Assembly (NCBI GenBank): GCA_965221105.1
Contig: OZ244871.1
Location: 1,302,001-1,366,000, forward strand
DNA from: GM7GCV1 sp965221105
GTDB taxonomy: Bacteria; Pseudomonadota; Gammaproteobacteria; Pseudomonadales; GM7GCV1
Reading direction: 5' to 3'
Length of the DNA stretch: 64,000 nt
The notes under the pieces are model-generated. The model had not been told where the DNA came from, ran no database searches, and saw nothing but the letters and a program-made list of their open reading frames with translations. The position numbers and the translations under genes were made by a program. Positions 18,648 through 27,022 of this stretch are shown here, piece after piece (positions within the stretch are counted from its first letter, which is position 1; every line of letters begins with the position of its first letter).

Positions 18648-19271
18648 TCATTGGCAATTTTGCCACAGGGAAATAAGTCTTTGGCGATGGGATTCCAGCC
18701 ATTGCAAGGCGATAATGCTGGAAGCATTGGAGGTCCCGCTGGTCCGGGCCCAGTCCAGTGCTTCGTCCCTGGCAACCACCAGGGCGAGAATATCCTCGGA
18801 TTCGCCCTGCACACCATGGTGACCGCCAATTCCCTCCAGCGAAGCAAGTGCAAGAAAGAGATTCATCCTTTCGTTTGAGCCGCCAATGGATTGCCAGTAC
18901 GAGTTGATCTGTTCAAGGTAGAGAGGCTGTATACCCGCTTCTTCTTCCAGTTCCCGTCGGGCAACCTGCTCAACCGATTCACCTGATATGTCGACCAGAC
19001 CTGCCACCAGCTCATGGGCCCAAGGGGATTCGGTCCGGCCAATCAGGGCAGCTCGAAACTGCTGAATCACGCAGACCGCGTCCAGGGATGGATCATATGC
19101 CAGAACCGCGACGGCATCCCGCCGCACTATGACTTCCCTGCAGAGAGCGTCCGACCAGGCACCGCTGTACCTGCGATGTTTCAGATTGAGCCGATCCAGT
19201 TTGAAAAACCCGTCGTAACAACGCTCGTGGCTCAGAACATCGACATCTGAGTCCGTAAACCGGGCGGTATT
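18648..19271 (-). pseudogene. nudF: ADP-ribose pyrophosphatase NudF, 5' end cut off by insertion
   Basis: This Nudix hydrolase splits ADP-ribose to AMP and ribose 5-phosphate. The frame is open from 18648 to the insertion point and includes the N-terminal part (DVDVLSHERCYDGFFKLDRL) as well as the Nudix box (GLVDISGES then VARRELEEEAG; one residue longer than G-x5-E). No start codon is available in frame before the TnpB element. The missing first codons lie on the far side: ATG at 20618-20616 with GGAG six bases upstream, reading MARKLDNL to 20595. Joining 20618-20595 to 19271-18648 gives a perfect 215-residue NudF. In place, only the GTG at 19127 could start a product lacking about 55 residues, so the gene is probably dead or truncated. 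Confidence 0.85.
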
Positions 19272-19279
19272 TAAATTAT
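19272..19279. repeat. Target duplication, left copy (TAAATTAT)
   Basis: TAAATTAT directly abuts the left inverted repeat of the TnpB element and is repeated exactly at 20595-20602. It corresponds to codons of nudF (AAT TTA on the coding strand), which supports duplication on insertion. Confidence 0.9.
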
Positions 19280-19303
19280 GGGAATTATATACGTGACAGC
19301 CAC
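19280..19303 (+). repeat. Terminal inverted repeat, left
   Basis: These 24 bases are identical to the reverse complement of 20571-20594. They lie 9 bases past the tnpB stop codon. Confidence 0.92.
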
Positions 19304-19312
19304 GCTACTATT

Positions 19313-20458
19313 CTATGCGGCACGGCGGGCAACCCCGCCGATAGGCACAACATCAGGCCGCATATCGGGGACATTCCCGCCCGACGAGCCACGCTCCCTG
19401 ATGTTGAGTGCGGCATTCAGGTCCCTGTCGAGACTCATGCCGCACTTCAGACACTCAAAGACCCTGTCCTTCAGGGTCAGTGATTCATGGACTGAACCAC
19501 AGCCTGAACAGGTCTTCGATGTGTTCCTGGGATTCACCTTCACAACCGACCCACCGGCACTCTCAGCCTTGTAGGTCAGTTGAGAGACGAAGGTTCCCCA
19601 CTGTTGCTCACGGATTGATCGGTTCAATCCCTTCTTGTGACTGCCACCATGAGCAGTCATGTTCTTGATCTTCAGGTCTTCACCCGCGAAGTGTCTGTGT
19701 CGCCTCACCAGGTCAGTAGTCGTTCTGTGCAGGGCAGTGCGCTGTCTCTCTGCGACCCTGTACGCCTCTCTGGCCAGCGATTGGCGTTTCTTATATCGGT
19801 TGTGACTGCCCCTCTTGGCTTTACTCAGTTTTCGCTGAAGCCGCTTCTGTCGGGTCCTATCAATGACCACCTTCGGCACTGACTCACCGGTCGAGAGGGT
19901 GGCCTGTGCCTTCACGCCAACATCAATACCGACGACGGGAGACTGATCAGCCACGACCTCCCGCTCCTGCTCACAGACAAACTGAACCATGACGCGGACA
20001 GGTGTTTTCACAATGCGAACCAGCGTGATCTCGCCCTCTGGCAGAGCCTTCACAATGAACCTGCCAAAGCCCTTGATCTGTACGGCATGCCTCGTGCCAG
20101 ACGCGAAGAGACGAAAACTGGATGTTTCAAATGACCGGATGCCCCGGTGCCTGCCCTTGAATCTCGGAAAGCCACCATGCCTGAAGAATCGCTTGAATGA
20201 TCTATCCAGTCCGTTCAGGACAGATCGGAATGGCTGTACACCATAGCTGCTCATTTCAGCATCATCTCTGCGTATCTGAGTGAATGACGTATAGTGATCG
20301 TACAGGCCGATTGACTCACCAGCCTTCCGATACGCATTGATGCGCTCATCAAGGGCGGCGTTGTACAGTTGTCGGGAGAGATACAGGAACCTGTCCAACC
20401 GCTGATGCGTTGCGCGAGATAGCTGTGCAGTCTGACTGTGAGTGCGTATCATCCGCAT
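19313..20458 (-). CDS. tnpB: RNA-guided nuclease TnpB (IS605 OrfB type)
   Basis: From the ATG at 20458 the protein has about 381 residues, a normal TnpB length. An N-terminal helical/wedge region (LDRFLYLSRQLYNAALDERI) leads to the RuvC core. The three catalytic acidic residues are visible: Asp in VVGIDVGVKA, Glu in FAGEDLKIKNM, and Asp in MSLDRDLNAALNI. The zinc ribbon CSGCG ... CLKCG lies between the last two. TnpB proteins are reRNA(omegaRNA)-guided DNA nucleases ancestral to Cas12 (established). The guide RNA normally overlaps the 3' end of the gene and extends across the element boundary, which here would place nudF sequence in the guide. Upstream in-frame starts at 20527 or 20581 are possible but add non-family residues. 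Confidence 0.9.
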   Translation of the reverse strand: MRMIRTHSQTAQLSRATHQRLDRFLYLSRQLYNAALDERINAYRKAGESIGLYDHYTSFTQIRRDDAEMSSYGVQPFRSVLNGLDRSFKRFFRHGGFPRFKGRHRGIRSFETSSFRLFASGTRHAVQIKGFGRFIVKALPEGEITLVRIVKTPVRVMVQFVCEQEREVVADQSPVVGIDVGVKAQATLSTGESVPKVVIDRTRQKRLQRKLSKAKRGSHNRYKKRQSLAREAYRVAERQRTALHRTTTDLVRRHRHFAGEDLKIKNMTAHGGSHKKGLNRSIREQQWGTFVSQLTYKAESAGGSVVKVNPRNTSKTCSGCGSVHESLTLKDRVFECLKCGMSLDRDLNAALNIRERGSSGGNVPDMRPDVVPIGGVARRAA

Positions 20459-20557
20459 CGGTGTGGTCGCTCTATCAGGCGTTTGAGGGAGCTGTTTCGA
20501 GCAGCTATTCACGCACCTTAATATCATCTGGGCACTGGTGCAACTCAGGTATAGAAT

Positions 20558-20594
20558 GGGAATTATAGCTGTGGCTGTCACGTATATAATTCCC
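20558..20594. repeat. Subterminal palindrome at the tnpB-upstream end
   Basis: GGGAATTATA (20558-20567) and TATAATTCCC (20585-20594) form a 10-bp perfect stem with a 17-base loop. The outer arm is the end of the element itself. Imperfect end hairpins are what IS605 transposases recognise, so this could be an IS605-like trait within a TIR element. Confidence 0.75.
20571..20594 (-). repeat. Terminal inverted repeat, right
   Basis: A perfect 24-bp match to the reverse complement of 19280-19303. It is followed directly by the second TAAATTAT copy at 20595-20602. Confidence 0.92.
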
Positions 20595-20767
20595 TAAATT
20601 ATCAAGTTTTCTAGCCATTTGTGCTCCAGTCAGCCACAATTCGGTTACTCATTGCTAATAGGTATGACCCTGGCGTCAAGGTAGTCTTCCGCAGACCTGA
20701 TTGGACCATGATAAGGCACACCAGGTGAAGGCCCTGCACATACTGCCGCAAGGCAGGGGGACGAACA

Positions 20768-22231
20768 GTGACAGACGTTGTAGATCAGGGTTCGCAGTCA
20801 CTTCATGTAAACCGGTACACCACGTTGCTCAAAAAAGCGCTCTTCTATTCTCTCCTGGGATTCAGTTTCCCAAGCTCGGCCGCGAATGCCGATACGCTGC
20901 AGCAGATTTTTGATCTGGCGCGCTCCAATGACCCGCAAATACGCGCTGCAGAAGCCCGGCTGAATGCGGATCTGAACAAACGCAGCCTTGGACGGGCGGG
21001 CCTGCTGCCGCAGGTTTCGCTGTCCGGCACCTATACGGACACGACAATCAGCCCAGACAATTCCCAGGACATCGATATTGATTTCAAGTCCTATACGGCG
21101 CGCATGAATCAGGCGGTCTTTGACCTGCCTGCCTGGTACGAGTACAAGCGAGGCGATGCCGAGACACAACAGGCGGAGCAAGACTACCTGGCCGCTCAGC
21201 AAGACCTGATCATTCGCACCGCAACCGCCTATTTTAATACCCTCGGCTCACTGGACACCATGCAGGTAACCAAGGCAGAGGAAGTTGCACTGGCATCGCA
21301 GCTCGAACAAACCAAGCAGCGCTATGAAGTGGGCCTGATCGCAGTGACCGATGTGCATGAGGCTCAGGCAGCCTACGATGACGTAGTAGCTCGCCTGGTG
21401 GGAGCGCTGGGAGCGGTAGGTATTGCCTTTGAAAACCTGACTGTACTGACCAACCAGCAGCATTTAAATATTGCACCCCTTCGGGAGGCCTTCCCGATTG
21501 CGGACCCGGCTCCGGCACTGGCTGAAGACTGGGTGAAAATGGCGCTTGCGAACAGTTTCGAACTCAAAAGTACAACACTGGCACGCGACGCATCCAGGCA
21601 CAACGCCCAGAGTAAAAAGTGGGAGCATCTGCCATCCCTGAATCTCGGGCTCAGCTATACCAAAGATGACAGCCGCAATCTGGGCGGCACACAGTTTGTT
21701 TTGCCTGGTAGTGAAACCACCAGTGTGCTGCTGTCGATGGATATGCCCCTCTATTTCGGCGGATCAATCAGTGCTTCGCGGCGCCAGGCCCACTATGAGT
21801 ACCTGACGACTGAAGAAACCATGAACGAGGTGCGGCGATCGCTGATGCAAAACACCCGCAACCAGCACCTCAGGGTCCGTACCAAGATTGCCGAGATCAA
21901 TGCAAGGAGACAGGCAATCACCTCGTCGGAAAGTGCCTATGAGGCAACTCGTGCCGGCTACGATGCAGGAACCCGCAACCTCGTTGATGTGCTCAACGCA
22001 GAGCAAACTCTGTACCGGGCGCGGCGCAACTATTCCACCGCCCGATACGATTATATTCTCGACCTCTTTACCTTGAACCAGCTGGCCGGTAGCCTGACGT
22101 CTGAGAACCTGTCGGATCTGGACCAGTGGCTCGATACAGCCAATCAGACGCCCAAAAGCCTGGTTGAACTCTCTCTGCCGGGTATGCCACTGCCCAGGCA
22201 GGCTCGCGAAGGCAGTCCTGCCGGGAAGTGA
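20768..22231 (+). CDS. tolC: TolC-family outer-membrane efflux/secretion channel
   Basis: This is a 487-residue TolC-like protein that should form the trimeric outer-membrane tunnel for RND/ABC exporters and type I secretion. The start is a GTG at 20768 with an AGGGGG box 7-8 bases upstream. A hydrophobic signal peptide (KKALFYSLLGFSFPSSAANA) ends near residue 41, followed by DTLQQIFDLARSNDPQIRAAEARL, typical of the first coiled-coil repeat. The second repeat begins around residue 240, and GYDAGTRNLVDVLNAEQTLY is the conserved tunnel helix motif. It is divergent from nudF as in Pseudomonas; the intergenic region now also contains the TnpB insertion. Confidence 0.92.
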   Translation: MTDVVDQGSQSLHVNRYTTLLKKALFYSLLGFSFPSSAANADTLQQIFDLARSNDPQIRAAEARLNADLNKRSLGRAGLLPQVSLSGTYTDTTISPDNSQDIDIDFKSYTARMNQAVFDLPAWYEYKRGDAETQQAEQDYLAAQQDLIIRTATAYFNTLGSLDTMQVTKAEEVALASQLEQTKQRYEVGLIAVTDVHEAQAAYDDVVARLVGALGAVGIAFENLTVLTNQQHLNIAPLREAFPIADPAPALAEDWVKMALANSFELKSTTLARDASRHNAQSKKWEHLPSLNLGLSYTKDDSRNLGGTQFVLPGSETTSVLLSMDMPLYFGGSISASRRQAHYEYLTTEETMNEVRRSLMQNTRNQHLRVRTKIAEINARRQAITSSESAYEATRAGYDAGTRNLVDVLNAEQTLYRARRNYSTARYDYILDLFTLNQLAGSLTSENLSDLDQWLDTANQTPKSLVELSLPGMPLPRQAREGSPAGK

Positions 22232-22268
22232 GGCCAGCTGAAGGAAAACGCCTGAAAAAGCCGGTTGA

Positions 22269-23501
22269 TTATATCCCTGGCCGGCCTTGTCTGGTCGGTC
22301 TGATAACCTCGTGCACCAGATCAAGGGTTCTCCGGGTCGCGCCCCGACTGGCATGAAGGTACCCCTCCGCGGCCCTGCCCATGGCGCCGATTCGCTCCTG
22401 ATCCCCAAGGAGCGAACCCAGTATATTCGCGATGTCTTCGACATCCGGCGAAACTCTGAGCATGGCACCAGCCTGTTCAAGTGATTCAAAGGTGGCATGG
22501 AAATTGTGCTGCGATGGCCCGGCGAGCAGTGCTGACGACCAGGCCGCTGGCTCCAGCGGATTGTGCCCGCCATGATCTACCAGAGTTCCCCCCATGACTG
22601 CCACACAACCGAGGCCGCAGAGTGCCCGCAACTCTCCCAGCCGGTCGCAAATCAGCACCGGGTTCTCATTATCGAGCTCAAACTCGCTGGATCTCAGCAC
22701 ATGACCCATCCGGTTCCTGTCCAGCAGCCGTGCGATATCGGCGGACCGCTCCGGATGACGCGGCACCAGCACCAGGCGCAGGCCCGGGTCACAGCGCCAC
22801 AGTTTGTGAAATGCCTCAATGAGCAGCGCGTCCTCCCCGGGGTGGGTGCTCGCTGCTACGACGACCTTTTCCGGGTGTTGCAGCCCAAAGATTTCTGCAA
22901 ACACCGCTGCCTGGGCTCTGACTTGCGAATCCAGAACAAAATCGGCCTTGAGATTGCCGGTTACCCGAACATCTGTCGCGCCCAGACTGCGAAATCGCGC
23001 CGCATCTTCCTGCGATTGGGCACCAATGCAATTGATGCCAGAAAACATCGCCCTGGTAACCACTCCAAAACGTGCATAGCCCCGCTCCGACTTGTCAGAC
23101 ATCCTCCCGTTGGCCAATAAAATTGGCGCACCCCAGCGCGAGAGCTGCAGAATCCAGTTTGGCCAGAGCTCCGTCTCCATCACAATCAGTCCGCAGGGGT
23201 TGAGACGACTGTGGAAGCGCACCACTGAGCCCGGCAGATCGTAGGGTGCATAAGCGAGTTCGACCCGGTTTCCGAACGAACGGACAACCTGCTCGGAACC
23301 CGTGGGTGTGGTCGTTGTGATAAAAACCGGCACATCCGGATAATGCATCAGAAACTGCCTGACCAGGGTCTCGCTGGCAATCACTTCACCAACAGATACC
23401 GCATGAACCCAGAGCGGCCGCTTGCCCCCGGTTCTCGGAGAAATGTACCCAAAGCGTTCGCGGACACGATGTCGATAGCCGGGGTTGCCGAAAGAGAGCA
23501 T
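22269..23501 (-). CDS. waaA: Kdo transferase (lipid A glycosyltransferase)
   Basis: This transfers Kdo from CMP-Kdo to lipid IVA at the inner membrane. It is a GT-B enzyme with the active-site glutamate region in GLIVMETELWPNWI and the C-terminal nucleotide domain (VDHGGHNPLEPAAW). The ATG at 23501 gives 410 residues but omits the N-terminal membrane anchor. The same frame is open further upstream to 23594 and encodes a good anchor (KLYSGICILLVPVVLFRLF), yet it contains no ATG, GTG or TTG. A CTG that overlaps the TGA of the preceding ubiH-like gene (CTGA) is the attractive alternative start. So the real N-terminus is probably about 31 residues longer, initiated at a non-standard codon. Confidence 0.92.
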   Translation of the reverse strand: MLSFGNPGYRHRVRERFGYISPRTGGKRPLWVHAVSVGEVIASETLVRQFLMHYPDVPVFITTTTPTGSEQVVRSFGNRVELAYAPYDLPGSVVRFHSRLNPCGLIVMETELWPNWILQLSRWGAPILLANGRMSDKSERGYARFGVVTRAMFSGINCIGAQSQEDAARFRSLGATDVRVTGNLKADFVLDSQVRAQAAVFAEIFGLQHPEKVVVAASTHPGEDALLIEAFHKLWRCDPGLRLVLVPRHPERSADIARLLDRNRMGHVLRSSEFELDNENPVLICDRLGELRALCGLGCVAVMGGTLVDHGGHNPLEPAAWSSALLAGPSQHNFHATFESLEQAGAMLRVSPDVEDIANILGSLLGDQERIGAMGRAAEGYLHASRGATRRTLDLVHEVIRPTRQGRPGI

Positions 23502-23590
23502 GAACAGGCGAAACAGAACTACAGGTACAAGCAGAATGCAGATGCCTGAGTACAGTTTTTGGACCAGCAGAACTCGGGAAATCGCTATGA

Positions 23591-24808
23591 TCAGGGCTCC
23601 ATAATCGCCTGTCTGGCGATGGAATTCTTGAGCGGAGTCATTTTGGAGAACAGCCGCATCCCCAGATTTCTGAGTGCATTACCACCAATACCGAGGTCGG
23701 CAAAGCCAAGGCGAAAGTATCGCATCGCCTGCAGCCATATTTCGTTGTCGAGACGACGCTGGCGCTGATATCGAGCCAGGATCGATGGGTGGGCAAAGGG
23801 TATTCCACGTTCTCGTGCCCGCACCAGTTCGCGACACAGCACTGCGACATCCTGAAAACCAAGATTCGCACCCAGACCAGCCAGGGGATGAATGCGATGT
23901 GCTGCATCACCGACCAACACCATGCCCTGTCGCGTATAGGTGCGTGCATGCTGTTGGATCAGCGGAAAATATGACCGGTCGCTCAGCAGCCTGACAGCAC
24001 CAAAACGGCCCTCCGTCGCTCGGGACAGCTCCTGAACAAACGCCAGGTCTGTCAGCGAGCGAACCTGCTCGGCACGAGGATCATCCATGCTCCAGACGAT
24101 GGAACAGAGGTGCCGGTTCCCACCCGGATCGGCGAGTGGCAGGAAAGCGAGTGGGCCTGTAGGAAGAAAAACCTGCGAAGCGCAGTCTTCGTGAGATGCC
24201 TCAATCTCTACATTTGCGACCAGTGCCTGCTGCCTGCAGTCATCCCGGACACTGTCAATGCCCGCCATCCGCCGCAGCGCCGAGCGCACACCATCTGCAG
24301 CACAGAGGAGGCCAGCATGCAGTACCACATTCGCCTCCTCACAATGCAGATTCAATCGCACCCCCGCGTTCAGGCACGCAAAACCGGTAACGGTCGCTGG
24401 CCGCACAACCTGTAGGTTTGTCAGCTGAGCGGCGGCTTCATCCAGTGCATTCTGAATCAATCCGACTTCCAGGATGTGCCCGAGCTGTTCAATGCCCATA
24501 TCTTCACACGCGAAATCCACTGCACCTGTTCCCTGTGCGTCCCATACGTGCATGCGCCTGTATATGCACCGCCGCTGTGGGTCGATGCGGTGCCAGACCC
24601 CCAGGTTTTTCAGCAAGGTGCTGCTCGCCATGTTGAGGGCGAATACCCTGGTGTCCAGATCATCGACATCGAACATCTGTTCCTGCCTTTGATCAATCAG
24701 CATGACAGCGGTTTCGGGCATCTGCTGGGCCAGGGAAACCGCCAGCGCTGTGCCCACCGGCCCCGCACCCACGATGGCACAGTCGATGTCCCGCACCTGC
24801 GCCTTCAT
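23591..24808 (-). CDS. ubiH: UbiH/UbiI/UbiF-type FAD monooxygenase
   Basis: This is a 405-residue flavoprotein hydroxylase of ubiquinone biosynthesis. It has the N-terminal FAD loop AIVGAGPVGTALAVSLAQ, the central GLLCAADGVRS (DG motif), and the second FAD motif VLVGDAAHRIHPLAGLGANL. That motif has Leu where most family members have Gln (AGQG), a small oddity. It lies directly downstream of pepP, with a 4-base ATGA overlap, as in the pepP-ubiH operon of E. coli and Pseudomonas. The usual second hydroxylase (ubiI) is absent here, so I cannot say which ring position it acts on. Confidence 0.88.
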   Translation of the reverse strand: MKAQVRDIDCAIVGAGPVGTALAVSLAQQMPETAVMLIDQRQEQMFDVDDLDTRVFALNMASSTLLKNLGVWHRIDPQRRCIYRRMHVWDAQGTGAVDFACEDMGIEQLGHILEVGLIQNALDEAAAQLTNLQVVRPATVTGFACLNAGVRLNLHCEEANVVLHAGLLCAADGVRSALRRMAGIDSVRDDCRQQALVANVEIEASHEDCASQVFLPTGPLAFLPLADPGGNRHLCSIVWSMDDPRAEQVRSLTDLAFVQELSRATEGRFGAVRLLSDRSYFPLIQQHARTYTRQGMVLVGDAAHRIHPLAGLGANLGFQDVAVLCRELVRARERGIPFAHPSILARYQRQRRLDNEIWLQAMRYFRLGFADLGIGGNALRNLGMRLFSKMTPLKNSIARQAIMEP

Positions 24809-26136
24809 GAGGCCATCAGTGCCTCAATGCCTTCGACCGTCTTGGGCACATCCGAGGTGAAGACTTCAGGTCCTTTTTTTCTGATCAGCACGTCATCCTC
24901 GATACGGATTCCGATTCCTCTCCAGCGTTCATCCACAGTGGTGTTGTCTGCATGAACATAGATACCAGGCTCGATGGTGGTAACGAAACCAGGCTCAAAC
25001 TCCCGCCAATCACTTTCGGCACCGTCTACCTTGTACTCGCCGACATCGTGCACATCCATGCCCAACCAATGTCCGGTCCTGTGCATATAGAACTGCTGAT
25101 ACGCCATTGATTCAATCAGCTCATGAACCGGACCTTCCAGCAGCCCGAGATCCACCAGTCCCTCGGTAATAACCCGGACACTGGCATCGTGAGGTTCGTT
25201 GAAACGCCGTCCAACTATACAGGCGTCAATGGCTGCCAACTGGGCTTCAAGCACGACTTCATAGAGTGCCCGCTGCTCACCGGAAAACCTGCCGTTTGCA
25301 GGGAAGGTGCGGGTAATGTCTGCGGCATACCCCTGAAATTCGCAGCCCGCATCAATCAAGATGAGGTCACCGTCGCAGATCTGATCGCGGTTTTCTACAT
25401 AGTGCAGTACACAGGCATTCGCTCCCGCACCAACAATTGAACTGTAGGCCGGAGAGGCTGCCCCACTGTCCGCAAAATGGTGCTCAATCTCTGCCTGCAA
25501 CTGATACTCATACATCCCCGGCTGGCAGACGTGCATGGCTCTGCAGTGCGCCTGGGCAGATATTTTGCCCGCCCTTCGCATCAGCTTGATTTCTTCCGCG
25601 GTCTTGACCAGACGCATCTCCGAGAGCAGGTGACCGGGATCGACTATTTCGCCTGGTGGTGAGGCACCGGTTCGCGACTGGGCACGAATGTGATTGAGCC
25701 ACTGGGTCAGTTTCTGATCAAAATCCGCTTGCTTGCCGATTCCGAAGAAAACCCGCGCCCGACCTTCAATAAGGCCCGGCAGAATGTCATCCAGATCATC
25801 GATCGGGAAGGCATCATCGGCTGCAAACTGTTCAATTGCGCCCGCAGGTCCACACCGAAACCCATCCCATATTTCTCGAGCACGATCCTTGTCCCGGCAA
25901 AACAGAATGTACTCGCCCTGTGGCCTCCCAGGTGCCAGTACAGCCAAGGCATCCGGCTCAGGGAAGCCAGTCAGGTACTGAAAATCGCTGTCCTGCCTGA
26001 AGGGAAAATGCGTGTCCCGGCTGCGGATGAGCTCACGTGCGGCGGGGACAATGAGCACCGAATCCTCGCCAATCTGGTTCATCAGGCTGCGCCGCCGCTG
26101 CTGATATTCAGTCGAGCCCAGGGATGACGTTGACAC
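24805..26136 (-). CDS. pepP: Xaa-Pro aminopeptidase PepP
   Basis: This is a 443-residue M24B metallopeptidase that releases N-terminal residues preceding proline. It starts at GTG 26136 (STSSLGSTEYQQRRRSLMNQ), matching the family N-terminus, and shares one base with the ygfB stop (TAGTG). The N-terminal creatinase-like domain (FPFRQDSDFQYLTGFPEPDA) is followed by the pita-bread domain with the metal ligands in LIDAGCEFQGYAADITR, HRTGHWLGMDVHDVG and TIEPGIYV. It belongs to a tight ygfB-pepP-ubiH-waaA operon. Confidence 0.95.
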   Translation of the reverse strand: MSTSSLGSTEYQQRRRSLMNQIGEDSVLIVPAARELIRSRDTHFPFRQDSDFQYLTGFPEPDALAVLAPGRPQGEYILFCRDKDRAREIWDGFRCGPAGAIEQFAADDAFPIDDLDDILPGLIEGRARVFFGIGKQADFDQKLTQWLNHIRAQSRTGASPPGEIVDPGHLLSEMRLVKTAEEIKLMRRAGKISAQAHCRAMHVCQPGMYEYQLQAEIEHHFADSGAASPAYSSIVGAGANACVLHYVENRDQICDGDLILIDAGCEFQGYAADITRTFPANGRFSGEQRALYEVVLEAQLAAIDACIVGRRFNEPHDASVRVITEGLVDLGLLEGPVHELIESMAYQQFYMHRTGHWLGMDVHDVGEYKVDGAESDWREFEPGFVTTIEPGIYVHADNTTVDERWRGIGIRIEDDVLIRKKGPEVFTSDVPKTVEGIEALMAS

Positions 26137-26702
26137 TAGCTTGGTTCTCCCATGGGGTGATCTTCCACCACTTCACGAAAGCGGTCGTACAGATTAAAGG
26201 CCGCCAAACGCACATACTCGGCGATTTCTGCGTAGCTGGTTTCATTCTCTTCAGATTCCCGGGCGCTGGTGTCAGCGCGCGAGATTTCAACCAGATCCGC
26301 CAGGATGTACTCTTCTGCCGCCATCACCGCTGCCTCGGCATCGCCCAGCGTACTGCCGATCCCTGCAAGCAGGCCTTCAACCCAACTGGACAGCGCCTGA
26401 ACTCGTGAGCTGATTGCGCTGTCATCGCCCGGCAGAAACAGCCTGAACTCAAACAGATCCCGATCCATAATCAGGGTATGCTGTTCAATGAGTTGGGCCA
26501 GCACGTCAGCAGCCACCGCCTGATCACCTAAAGGATACTCCAGATAGTCCTCCACAATACGTATTCCGAAAGGACTCTCGATATGGTGGCCCACGATGTG
26601 TCGACCACAGAGATGGCCGTGCACCTCGGCTGGCGAAATCAATATGCCGAGACGGTTGAACAGCTTTTCAGTGCTCTGGTACAGCATTTCATGTGCGCTC
26701 AT
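26136..26702 (-). CDS. ygfB: UPF0149 (YgfB/YecA-type) family protein
   Basis: This is a 188-residue all-helical UPF0149 protein starting at ATG 26702. Family traits are the N-terminal SPAEVHGHLCGRHIVG and the acidic C-terminal half with EISRADTSARESEENETSYA. YgfB is reported in Pseudomonas to affect gene regulation and antibiotic tolerance; the exact role here is unknown. It is the first gene of the ygfB-pepP-ubiH-waaA operon and is divergent from the zapB-like/zapA pair, the usual arrangement in this group. Confidence 0.9.
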   Translation of the reverse strand: MSAHEMLYQSTEKLFNRLGILISPAEVHGHLCGRHIVGHHIESPFGIRIVEDYLEYPLGDQAVAADVLAQLIEQHTLIMDRDLFEFRLFLPGDDSAISSRVQALSSWVEGLLAGIGSTLGDAEAAVMAAEEYILADLVEISRADTSARESEENETSYAEIAEYVRLAAFNLYDRFREVVEDHPMGEPS

Positions 26703-26815
26703 AATTAATCTTTTGATATAGCAGTAGTTTAGCACTCTATGCATTGCTGGTAGCTGGCCCATTGACCGACCATGTGCAGATGCATATAGTGCGTGTTCCA
26801 TAGTGTTTTTCTGCC

Positions 26816-27019
26816 ATGAATACCAACCTGAAAGTGCTTGAAGCGAAAATTGACGAACTCATTGCCTTTGCTGCCCATCTGCAGAATGAGAATGCAAACT
26901 TGCGCGAACGCGAATCCAACCTGCTCAAGGAGCGGGCGACGCTGATCGAAAAAAACCAGGTTGTCCGTCAGCGGGTGGAATCCATGGTCACCCGTCTCAA
27001 GTCCATGCAGGATACCTGA
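26816..27019 (+). CDS. ZapB-like coiled-coil protein (TIGR02449 type)
   Basis: This is a 67-residue protein, almost wholly coiled coil (KVLEAKIDELIAFAAHLQNE, then heptads to the end). It is the small protein normally encoded just before zapA in Pseudomonas-like genomes and recognised as TIGR02449. It resembles ZapB in size and structure, so a role at the division ring is plausible but unproven. Three bases separate it from zapA. Confidence 0.85.
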   Translation: MNTNLKVLEAKIDELIAFAAHLQNENANLRERESNLLKERATLIEKNQVVRQRVESMVTRLKSMQDT

Positions 27020-27022
27020 TCT

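Larger units (their letters stand above)
19280..20594 (-). mobile_element. TnpB-only element with 24-bp inverted repeats and 8-bp target duplication
   Basis: The 1,315-bp element starts and ends with a perfect 24-bp inverted repeat (19280-19303 and 20571-20594; outer bases GGGAATTATATACGTG). It is flanked by exact 8-bp direct repeats TAAATTAT. Its only gene is an IS605 OrfB-type TnpB on the minus strand; no Y1 or DDE transposase is present. The tnpB-upstream end holds an additional palindrome, 20558-20567 with 20585-20594. IS200/IS605 elements do not have such repeats or target duplications, so movement by a DDE transposase supplied in trans is the likely explanation (inference). Perfect ends and duplication suggest a recent insertion, which disrupts nudF. 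Confidence 0.9.
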
